A DNA stretch of 64,000 nucleotides from NCBI RefSeq assembly GCF_019898765.1, contig NZ_JAIOKB010000008.1:62001-126000 (forward strand), written 5' to 3'. Every line of letters begins with the position of its first letter. Positions within the stretch are counted from its first letter, which is position 1. Below are positions 54,210-61,978 of the stretch, piece after piece. The notes beneath the pieces are model-generated. The model saw only the letters and a program-made list of their open reading frames with translations, had not been told where the DNA came from and did no database searches. The position numbers and the translations under genes were made by a program. The stretch is from Sphingomonas yunnanensis. GTDB lineage: Bacteria > Pseudomonadota > Alphaproteobacteria > Sphingomonadales > Sphingomonadaceae.

Positions 54210-56423
54210 GTGATCGACCGTCCTCCCCACCTTCGCTCCCCTTATCGTGGCATCGCCGCGGTCGCCACGCTGCTCGCGATCGCGATCGCGCTCGCCGCGC
54301 CGGGCGACGCTGCCCAACCCGACGCCGCGCGCTGGCGTCGCCACGCCGCCGCGGCGACGATCACGCGCGACGACTGGGGCATCCCGCACGTCCACGGCCG
54401 CAGCGACGCCGACGCGGTGTTCGCGCTGAGCTACGCCCAGGCGGAGGACGATCTCGCCCGCGTGGAGGCCAACTACCTCACCGCGCTCGGTCGCACCGCC
54501 GAGGCGGAGGGCGAGGCCGCGCTCTGGGCCGACCTGCGCCAGCGCCTCTTCGTCGACGAGGCCGAGCTGCGCGCCGACTATGCCGCTTGCTCGCCCTGGC
54601 TGCGCGCGCTGGCCCAGGCCTGGGCGGACGGGCTCAACTTCTATCTCACCACCCATCCCGCGGTGCGACCGCGCGTGCTCACCCGCTACGAGCCGTGGAT
54701 GGTGCTGAGCTTCACCGAGGGCAGCATCGGCGGTGACGTCGAGCGCATCCCGCTGAGCGCGCTGCGCAGCTTCTACGATCGCCCGACCCCACCCACGCCG
54801 GAGGAGCTCGGGGTGGTGCCGCGCGAGCCGTCGGGCTCGAACGGCATCGCGATCGCCCCGCGGCTCACCCGCGACGGCCACGCGCTGCTGCTGATCAACC
54901 CGCACACCAGCTTCTACTTCCGCTCCGAGGCGCAGCTGAGCAGCGACACCGGGCTGAACGTCTATGGTGCGAGCACCTGGGGCCAGTTCTTCGTCTATCA
55001 GGGGTTCAACGCGCACGCCGGCTGGATGCACACCTCGTCGACCGTCGACAACGTGGACGAGTTCGCCGAGCGGGTCGAGCGTCGCGGGGCCGGCTGGACC
55101 TACCGCTACGGCACGGCGCGGCGACCGGTCGCGGCGCGCGCGGTGTCGCTGCGCTACCGCCGCACGGACGGCACGATGGCGGAGCGGCGCTTCACCACGT
55201 GGCGGACGCATCACGGCCCGATCACCGCCGAGCGCGACGGGCGCTGGATCGCGACCGCGCTGATGTGGCGGCCCCGTCCCGCGCTCGAGCAGAGTTGGCT
55301 GCGCACCCGCGCCACCGACCTCGCCGCCTACCTCCGGATCGCCGGGCGAAAGGCCAATTCCTCCAACGACACGATCTTCGCCGACGACAGAGGGGAGATC
55401 GCCTTCCTCATGCCGCAGTTCATGCCGCGCCGCGCCGACCGCTTCGACTACACCCGCCCGGTCGACGGCAGCGACCCGCGCACCGACTGGCAAGGGCTGC
55501 ATTCGCTCGCCACGCTGCCGAGCGTGCTCAGCCCGCGCACCGGCTGGGTCCACAACACCAACGACTGGCCGTGGAGCGCGGCGGGCGCCGACAGCCCGCG
55601 CGCTGCCGACTATCCGCGCTACATGGACCAGACCGGCGGCAACGCGCGCGGCGCGCACGCCGACCTGCTGCTCCAGGTCAAGAGCGGCTGGACCGCCGAG
55701 ACGCTGCGCGCCGCGGCGTACGACTCCTATCTGCCCGCCTTCGCGCGGCTGCTGCCGCCGCTGGTGGCCGCATGGCGCGCGCTGCCGGCGTCCGATCCGC
55801 GGCGCGCGGCGCTGGCCGCCCCCATCGCCGAGCTGGAGCACTGGGATTATCGCTGGGCAGCGGAGTCGGTCGCGACCAGCCTCGCGGTGTCCTGGGGCGA
55901 CCAGCTGTGGCGCGAGGTCGGCGACGTCGCGCAGGCCGAGCGAGTCAACGTGCCCGACTATATCGCGACGCGCGTCGCCGCGCCGGCCAAGCTCGCCGCG
56001 CTCGAGGCGGCGGTGGCGCGGCTCACGCGCGACTTCGGCACTTGGCGCACGCCCTGGGGACAGATCAACCGCTTCCAGCGGCTCGACGATGCCATCGCGC
56101 CGCACTTCGACGACGGGCGCGCCTCCGTCCCGGTACCCTTCACCTCGGCGCAATGGGGCAGCCTCGCCTCCTTCGGCGCCAAGCGCTGGCCGGGCACGCG
56201 GCGCTATTACGGGACGAGCGGCAACAGCTTCGTCGCGGTGGTCGAGTTCGGGCCGCGCGTGCGCGCGGCGGCGGTGATGGCGGGCGGGCAGAGCGGCGAC
56301 CCGGCCTCGCGCCACTTCGCCGACCAGGTGGAGCGCTATGCCAGCGGGGCGCTGCGGCCGATCTACTTCTACCCCGACGAGCTCACCGGCCATGTCGAGC
56401 GGCGCTACCGTCCGGGGGAGTGA
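54210..56423 (+). CDS. Penicillin-acylase-family Ntn hydrolase
   Basis: A 737-residue exported precursor that begins with an N-terminal signal/anchor (about 14-35, AAVATLLAIAIALAAPGDAA). The family's alpha chain has ITRDDWGIPHVHGRSDADAVF, and autocatalytic cleavage before Ser210 in PSGSNGIAIAP would free the nucleophile. The beta chain has INPHTSFYFRSE and the conserved Asn in WVHNTNDWPW. Members hydrolyse amides such as penicillins or acyl-homoserine lactones; this subgroup is not assigned. GTG 54210 is the start. It is convergent with exuT. Confidence 0.92.
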   Translation: MIDRPPHLRSPYRGIAAVATLLAIAIALAAPGDAAQPDAARWRRHAAAATITRDDWGIPHVHGRSDADAVFALSYAQAEDDLARVEANYLTALGRTAEAEGEAALWADLRQRLFVDEAELRADYAACSPWLRALAQAWADGLNFYLTTHPAVRPRVLTRYEPWMVLSFTEGSIGGDVERIPLSALRSFYDRPTPPTPEELGVVPREPSGSNGIAIAPRLTRDGHALLLINPHTSFYFRSEAQLSSDTGLNVYGASTWGQFFVYQGFNAHAGWMHTSSTVDNVDEFAERVERRGAGWTYRYGTARRPVAARAVSLRYRRTDGTMAERRFTTWRTHHGPITAERDGRWIATALMWRPRPALEQSWLRTRATDLAAYLRIAGRKANSSNDTIFADDRGEIAFLMPQFMPRRADRFDYTRPVDGSDPRTDWQGLHSLATLPSVLSPRTGWVHNTNDWPWSAAGADSPRAADYPRYMDQTGGNARGAHADLLLQVKSGWTAETLRAAAYDSYLPAFARLLPPLVAAWRALPASDPRRAALAAPIAELEHWDYRWAAESVATSLAVSWGDQLWREVGDVAQAERVNVPDYIATRVAAPAKLAALEAAVARLTRDFGTWRTPWGQINRFQRLDDAIAPHFDDGRASVPVPFTSAQWGSLASFGAKRWPGTRRYYGTSGNSFVAVVEFGPRVRAAAVMAGGQSGDPASRHFADQVERYASGALRPIYFYPDELTGHVERRYRPGE

Positions 56424-56447
56424 GAGACCGCGCTTCGCCTTACCTGC

Positions 56448-56543
56448 CGTCATCCTGAACTTGTTTCAGGATCCACCTCACCGCGAGCGCATCACGCGCC
56501 GGCTGTGCGGCAGCGTAGATCCTGAAACAAGTTCAGGATGACG
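56448..56543. repeat. Perfect 26-base inverted repeat between convergent genes
   Basis: Arms 56448-56473 and 56518-56543 are exact complements (starting CGTCATCCTGAACTTG) with a 44-base centre. It is the best-preserved copy of the element also at 46181. It sits between the acylase stop and the exuT stop and could act as a two-way terminator. Confidence 0.9.
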
Positions 56544-56581
56544 CCGAGTGGGCGACGCTTCGAGCCGGTCGCAAGCCCGAA

Positions 56582-57874
56582 CTAGCCCCTCACCTCCAGC
56601 CGCGGCACCAGCAGGTGGACCAGCAGCAGCGCCAGCAGATAGGCGCTGCCCGCCCAGACGAACACCGGCAGGTAGCTCCCCACCCGCTCCAGCACCTCGC
56701 CGACGTAGCGCGCCATGATCATCCCGCCCACCGCGCCCGCCGCGCCGCCGATCCCCATCACCGACGCGACCGAGCGCGACGGGAAGGTGTCCGACACCAT
56801 CGTGTAGAGGTTGCTCGACCAGCCCTGGTGCGCCGCCGCCGCCACGCCGATGATCGCCACCGCCGCCCACAGGCTGGAGACCGTGGTGGCGAAGAAGATC
56901 GGCAGCACCAGGATCGCGCTCGCCAGCAGCGCCAGCTTGCGCCCGGCGTTGACGCTATAGCCGCGCTTGATCAGCCAGGACGAGAGCCAGCCGCCGCCGA
57001 TGCTGCCGACGTCGGCGAGCAGATAGACCGCGATCAGCGGCGGGCCGAAGGTCTTGAGGTCGAGCCCGTGGCGCTTGGCGAAGAAGTCGGGCAGCCAGAA
57101 CAGGAACAGGTACCACACCGGGTCGGTCATGAACTTGGCGACGACGAAGGCCCAGGTGCCGCGATGGCGGAACAGCGACGCCCAGGACGGGCGCGGCGCC
57201 GCGGCATTGAGCTCGTCGGCGTGCTGGTCCGAGGTGATATAGGCCAGCTCCTCGGGCGAGACGCGCGGGTGCTGCGCGGGCGCGCGATAGAAGGCCAGCC
57301 ACGCCGCCAGCCAGGCGAAGCCGAGCAGTCCCGTGATGATGAAGGCGGCCTGCCAGCCGTAGCTGAGCGCGATCACCGGCACCACGATCGGGGTCGCGAT
57401 CGCGCCGACGTTCGCGCCGGCGTTGAGGATGCCCGCGGCGAGCGCGCGCTCCTTCTTCGGGAACCACTCGGCGACCGACTTGATCGCGGCGGGGAAGTTG
57501 GCGGACTCGCCCAGCCCCAGAGCGAAGCGCGCCAGCGCGAAGCCGCTGGGGCTGCGCACCAGCGCGTGGAACAGCGCGGCGAGGCTCCAGACCGTGATCG
57601 CGGCGGCATAGCCGATCTTCGACCCGATCCGGTCGATCACCGCGCCGCAGGCGAGCAGCCCGATCGCATAGGCCGCCTGGAACCAGAAGACGATCATGCC
57701 GTAATCGACCTCGCTCCAGCCGAGCTCGGTCTGCAGCGTCGGCTTGAGGATGCCGATGATCTGCCGGTCGATATAGTTGATCGTGGTGGCGAAGAAGAGC
57801 AACGCGCAGATCGTCCAGCGCACGCGCCCGCGAGGCCTGACCGCCGGCGGACTCACCTCAGCTGCTGCCCTCAC
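56582..57874 (-). CDS. exuT: MFS hexuronate transporter
   Basis: A 430-residue major facilitator of the anion:cation symporter family, ExuT-like. Twelve membrane helices are recognisable, beginning RWTICALLFFATTINYIDRQ. Typical blocks include FALGLGESANFPAAIK in TM4 and WFPKKERALAAGILNAGANV in the following loop/TM5. It imports glucuronate/galacturonate across the inner membrane. The start is GTG 57874, with GGGAGG six bases upstream; the open frame beyond lies inside uxuB. It is last in the hexuronate operon, 37 bases after uxuB. Confidence 0.92.
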   Translation of the reverse strand: MRAAAEVSPPAVRPRGRVRWTICALLFFATTINYIDRQIIGILKPTLQTELGWSEVDYGMIVFWFQAAYAIGLLACGAVIDRIGSKIGYAAAITVWSLAALFHALVRSPSGFALARFALGLGESANFPAAIKSVAEWFPKKERALAAGILNAGANVGAIATPIVVPVIALSYGWQAAFIITGLLGFAWLAAWLAFYRAPAQHPRVSPEELAYITSDQHADELNAAAPRPSWASLFRHRGTWAFVVAKFMTDPVWYLFLFWLPDFFAKRHGLDLKTFGPPLIAVYLLADVGSIGGGWLSSWLIKRGYSVNAGRKLALLASAILVLPIFFATTVSSLWAAVAIIGVAAAAHQGWSSNLYTMVSDTFPSRSVASVMGIGGAAGAVGGMIMARYVGEVLERVGSYLPVFVWAGSAYLLALLLVHLLVPRLEVRG

Positions 57875-57911
57875 TCGACCCTCCCGCGGCGGCGTGGGCC
57901 GCCCTCCCGTT

Positions 57912-59306
57912 TCAACCTTCGCGCAAACGCGCGTCGAGCGCCGCGCGGTCTTCCGCGTCGGCCTGCCAGTGATCGGCGAACAGCCCGCGCTCGCCGAACA
58001 GCGCGGCGACGATCCCGCCCTCGCCCACCTCGCGCCACAGCGCCGCGAGCCGCTCCGCCATCGGATCGTTGACCGGCGCACCGTCGCCGCGGACGTGGCG
58101 CAACCACGCCGCCAGCGCGGTCAGCGTCGCGGGACAGCGTCGGCCCGCCGCGGCACTGGCACGCAAGGTCGCGAGCCAGCGCTGCGGGATCTTCTGCGAG
58201 CCGTCCATCGCGATCTGGATGAGCGAGTGCGGCAGCGCGGGGTTGGCGAAGCGCGCGAACAATGCGTCGGCGTAGGCGCCCACATCCTGTTCCGGCGCCG
58301 GGGTGAGACTGCCCGCGGCCTCGTCGCGCATCAGCGGCTCGACGATGGCGCGGATCGTGGGATCGGCCACCGCCTGGTGGACGAACTGGTGCCCGCGCTC
58401 CAGACCGAGATAGGCGAGCGCCGAGTGCGCGCCGTTGAGCATGCGCAGCTTGGCGAACTCATAGGGCGCCACGTCGGCGACCAGCTGCGCGCCGGCGAGC
58501 TCCCAGCGCGGGCGGCGCGTCGCGAACTTGTCCTCGATCACCCATTGCATGAAGGGCTCGGTGGTCACCGCGGCGGCGTCGTACAGGCCGATCGCGGCGG
58601 CGGTGCGCTCCAGGTCGGCGTCGCGCGCGGCGGGGACGATGCGGTCGACCATCGTCGACGGGCAGGCGCACTCCGCCTCGAACCACGCGCGCAGGCCCGG
58701 ATCGGTGCGATCGAGCCAGGCACCGAGCGAGGCGGCGAGCGCGGCGCCGTTGTGCGCGAGATTGTCGCAGCTCACCAGCGTCAGGCCGCCGGCGCCGGAC
58801 TGGCGCCGATCGGCCAGCGCGAGCGCGAGATGGTGGTAGATCGTGCCCCCCGCGGCCTCGACCGAGGCGACGTCGAGCGCGCCGTCTGGGCCGCGGTGAT
58901 AGCCCTTCTCGGTCACGGTCAGCGTGACCAGCGACGTCGTCGGCGCGGCGAGCACCGCGCGCAGCCGCTCGCCGTCGCGCGGCGCCACCAGCATCTCGCG
59001 CAGCGCGCCGACCAGCGAGACCCGCTCGCCCGCGGCGGAGCGCTGCGTCACCGTGTAGAGCCCTTCCTGCGGCAGCAGCGCCTCGGCGACCGCCGGCGAG
59101 CGCAGCGACACACCGGTGATCGCGAAGTCGCGGTCGCCCGCCGTCATCGCCGCGTCGGTGTAGACCGCCTGATGCGCGCGGTGGAAGGCGCCGAGCCCGA
59201 GATGGACGATCCCGGTGCGCTGCGCCGCGCGATCGTAGCCGGGGCGAACCACACTGTCCGGGAGCCGGTCGACGGTGGCGGGCGACAGCCGCTCGACGCC
59301 GCTCAC
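57912..59306 (-). CDS. uxuB: Fructuronate reductase (mannitol dehydrogenase family)
   Basis: A 464-residue NAD-dependent long-chain dehydrogenase. The N-terminal Rossmann part has GIVHLGLGAFHRAHQAVYTD. The mid part has VSCDNLAHNGAAL and the catalytic Lys is in the WVIEDKFA block. The conserved KLRMLNGAHSALAYLG helix follows. In the pathway it reduces D-fructuronate (or tagaturonate) to D-mannonate. GTG 59306 overlaps the uxaC stop as GTGA; the open frame to 59561 lies inside uxaC. Neighbours make UxuB the likely name over mannitol dehydrogenase. Confidence 0.92.
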   Translation of the reverse strand: MSGVERLSPATVDRLPDSVVRPGYDRAAQRTGIVHLGLGAFHRAHQAVYTDAAMTAGDRDFAITGVSLRSPAVAEALLPQEGLYTVTQRSAAGERVSLVGALREMLVAPRDGERLRAVLAAPTTSLVTLTVTEKGYHRGPDGALDVASVEAAGGTIYHHLALALADRRQSGAGGLTLVSCDNLAHNGAALAASLGAWLDRTDPGLRAWFEAECACPSTMVDRIVPAARDADLERTAAAIGLYDAAAVTTEPFMQWVIEDKFATRRPRWELAGAQLVADVAPYEFAKLRMLNGAHSALAYLGLERGHQFVHQAVADPTIRAIVEPLMRDEAAGSLTPAPEQDVGAYADALFARFANPALPHSLIQIAMDGSQKIPQRWLATLRASAAAGRRCPATLTALAAWLRHVRGDGAPVNDPMAERLAALWREVGEGGIVAALFGERGLFADHWQADAEDRAALDARLREG

Positions 59307-60715
59307 AGCTTGTACGCCCGGCGCACGAGGCCGACGGTGAGGTCGCGCGCCAGCTCGGCCGCCTCCCAGTCCTCCAGCCGGTGCTCGGCGACGAGCCGCG
59401 CGAGATAGTGGCAGTCGATCCGCCGCGCGACGTCGTGGCGCGCCGGGATCGAGAGGAAGGCGCGCGTGTCGTCGTTGAACCCCGCGGTGTTGTAGAAGCC
59501 CGCGGTCTCGGTGGTCATCTCCCGATAGCGGAGCATGCCTTCCGGCGAGTCGTGGAACCACCAGGCCGGCCCCAGCCGCAGGCAGGGGTAGTGGCCCGCG
59601 AGCGGCGCCAGCTCGCGCGTGTAGGTGGTCTCGTCGAGCGTGAAGAGGATCAGCGTGAAGCGCGGATCATTACCGACCGCGTCGAGCAGCGGCTTCATTG
59701 CTTCCACATACTCGATCCGCAGCGGGATGTCGGCGCCCTTGTCGCGGCCGTGGCTCTCGAACAGCTCACGGTTGTGGTTGCGGTACGAGCCGGGATGAAG
59801 CTGCATCACCATCCCGTCCTCGACGCTCATCTTCGCCATCTCAGTCAGCATCTGCGCGCGGAACAGCTCGGCGTCCGCCGCGTCCCAGCGGCCGCTCCCG
59901 ATGCGGCCGAACAGCGCCTCGGCCTCGCCGGCAGAGAGGTTGGCGGTGCGCGCGCTGGGGTGGCCGTGGTCGGTCGCGGTGGCACCCGCCGCGCGGAAGT
60001 CGGCGCGACGCTTGCGGTGCGCGGCGAGATAGCCCTGCCAACTCCACACATCCTCGCCGGTCAGCTCGGCGAAACGCGCCATCGCGGGCTGGAACTGCTC
60101 ATGCTCGACGTCGATCACGCCGTCGGGACGGTAGGTCGTGGCGACGCGCCCGCCCCAGCCCGACTCACGGATTCGACGGTGCGAGTCGAGCGGGTCGTCG
60201 GCGCCCTCGGTGGTGGCGAGGAACTCGATACCGAACCGGTCGAACAGCGCGCGCGCGCGAAAGGCGGGCGTGGCGAGCTGCTCGTTGATCCGGTCATAGT
60301 AGAGATCGGCAGTGCCGGCCTCGAGCGCGACGTCGAAGCCGAACACCTCGGCGAAGACATGGTCGAGCCACAGCCGCGACGGGGTGCCGCGGAACAGGTG
60401 GTAATGGTCCGCGAAGAGGCGCCACGCCGCGCGCGGGTCGGTCGCCGGCGTGCCGGCGCGCGACGGGATGGCGAGATCGTCGAGCGCGACGCCCTGCGAG
60501 TAGAGCATGCGGAAGACGTAGTGATCGGGCGCGAGCAGCAGCTCGGTCGCGTTCTGCCAGCGCGAGTCCTCGGCGAACCAGCGCGGATCAGTGTGGCCGT
60601 GCGGGCTGACGATCGGGAGCGCGCCGATGTCGGCGTAGAGCGCGCGCGCGATGTCGCGCTGGGTCCGATCGCTCGGGAACAGCCGGTCGGGATGGAGGCG
60701 CAGCGCGCGGGTCAT
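59303..60715 (-). CDS. uxaC: Uronate isomerase
   Basis: A 470-residue amidohydrolase-superfamily enzyme that isomerises D-glucuronate to D-fructuronate and D-galacturonate to D-tagaturonate. Family blocks are LPIVSPHGHTDPRWFAED (metal-binding HxH), LWLDHVFAEVFGF, LATTEGADDPLDSHR, DGMVMQLHPGSYRNHN, and near the end GFNDDTRAFLSIPARHD. Length matches E. coli UxaC. ATG 60715 overlaps the uxuA stop as ATGA. Confidence 0.97.
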   Translation of the reverse strand: MTRALRLHPDRLFPSDRTQRDIARALYADIGALPIVSPHGHTDPRWFAEDSRWQNATELLLAPDHYVFRMLYSQGVALDDLAIPSRAGTPATDPRAAWRLFADHYHLFRGTPSRLWLDHVFAEVFGFDVALEAGTADLYYDRINEQLATPAFRARALFDRFGIEFLATTEGADDPLDSHRRIRESGWGGRVATTYRPDGVIDVEHEQFQPAMARFAELTGEDVWSWQGYLAAHRKRRADFRAAGATATDHGHPSARTANLSAGEAEALFGRIGSGRWDAADAELFRAQMLTEMAKMSVEDGMVMQLHPGSYRNHNRELFESHGRDKGADIPLRIEYVEAMKPLLDAVGNDPRFTLILFTLDETTYTRELAPLAGHYPCLRLGPAWWFHDSPEGMLRYREMTTETAGFYNTAGFNDDTRAFLSIPARHDVARRIDCHYLARLVAEHRLEDWEAAELARDLTVGLVRRAYKL

Positions 60716-61917
60716 GCCAGCGCCTCCGCGCGCGCACCGGCGAGCGCGTGGGCGATGCCGCGCTCGGCGCCGCGCAGCTCGGCGAGCCCGCGCATCCGGC
60801 CGAGCAGCGAGTAGCCGGGATTGGTCACGCGCGAGAGGTCGTCGAGCATCTGGTGTCCGTGGTCGGGGCGCATCGGGATCGAGCGATCCTCGCGCTGCTG
60901 GAGACGGTGGACCGCGGCGATCACCGCGGTCATGCCGGCGTCGCCCTCGAGGTGCGCCGCCTCGTGGAACGTTCCCCCGCGCGCGTCGCCGCTCTCGCGC
61001 TGGACCGAGCGCAGGTGGAGGAAGCCGATCCGCTCGCCGAGCCGGTCGACCATCCCCGGCAGGTCGTTGTCGGGCCGCGCCCCGAAGGAGCCAGCGCAGA
61101 AGCACAGGCCGTTGGCGCGGCTCGGCACGCGCTGGAACAGGTCGGCGACGTCGGCCTCGGTGCTCACCACGCGTGGCAGGCCGAAGAGCGTGAAGGGCGG
61201 GTCGTCAGGGTGGACCACGAGACGCAGCCCGCGCTCCTCCGCCACCGGGCAGACCGCCTCGAGGAAGGCGACGTGGTTGGCGTGGAGCGCGGCGGCATCG
61301 ACCCCATCATAGGTCGCGAGCGCCGCGCGAAAGTCCTCGATCGAGAAGCTCTCCTCGCTGCCCGGCAGACCGGCGATGATGTTGCGCTCGAGCTGGTAGC
61401 GTTCGACCTCACCCATGCCGGCGAGGCGGCGCTCGGCGCGCTCGATCACGTCGGGAGCATAGTCGCGTTCGGCGCCGTCGCGGCGGAGCAGGAAGAGGTC
61501 GAAGGCGGCGGCCGCCTCATGCTCGTAGCGCAGCGCGCGCGCGCCGTCGGGCAGTTCCCAGCCGAGATCGGTGCGGGTCCAGTCAAGCACCGGCATGAAG
61601 TTATAGGTGACGACGCGGATCCCGGCGGCGGCGAGATGGCACAGGCTCTCGCGGTAGGCGTCGACCAGCTCGTCCCAGCGCGGTCCCCGAGTCTTGATCT
61701 CCTCGTGGATCGGCAGGCTCTCCACCACGGTCCAGCCGAGACCGGCGGCGGCGATGGTCGCGCGCCGCTCGGCGATCGCCGCCGCGCTCCAGACGGCGCC
61801 GTTGGGCACCTCGTGGAGCGCGGTGACCACCTCGGTGGCGCCGGTCTGCCGGATGTCGCGCAGCGCGACCGGGTCGGACGGGCCGAACCAGCGCATCGTC
61901 TGCGTCATCCACCGCAT
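60712..61917 (-). CDS. uxuA: Mannonate dehydratase
   Basis: A 401-residue TIM-barrel enzyme that turns D-mannonate into 2-keto-3-deoxygluconate. The start is like E. coli UxuA (MRWFGPSDPV then ATEVVTALHEVPNG). Active-site blocks are VTYNFMPVLDWTRTDL, LVVHPDDPPFTLFGLPR, NGLCFCAGSFGARPDNDL and IPMRPDHGHQMLDDL. ATG 61917 has AGGA seven bases upstream; ATG 61908 would fit E. coli better but has no spacing for a ribosome site. First enzyme gene after the receptor, 61 bases downstream. Confidence 0.96.
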   Translation of the reverse strand: MRWMTQTMRWFGPSDPVALRDIRQTGATEVVTALHEVPNGAVWSAAAIAERRATIAAAGLGWTVVESLPIHEEIKTRGPRWDELVDAYRESLCHLAAAGIRVVTYNFMPVLDWTRTDLGWELPDGARALRYEHEAAAAFDLFLLRRDGAERDYAPDVIERAERRLAGMGEVERYQLERNIIAGLPGSEESFSIEDFRAALATYDGVDAAALHANHVAFLEAVCPVAEERGLRLVVHPDDPPFTLFGLPRVVSTEADVADLFQRVPSRANGLCFCAGSFGARPDNDLPGMVDRLGERIGFLHLRSVQRESGDARGGTFHEAAHLEGDAGMTAVIAAVHRLQQREDRSIPMRPDHGHQMLDDLSRVTNPGYSLLGRMRGLAELRGAERGIAHALAGARAEALA

Positions 61918-61978
61918 CCGCCCGTCCTGTCGCGCCATCCGCCCGCCCCCGCTGTCGCCCCGAAACATCATCCGCGGC

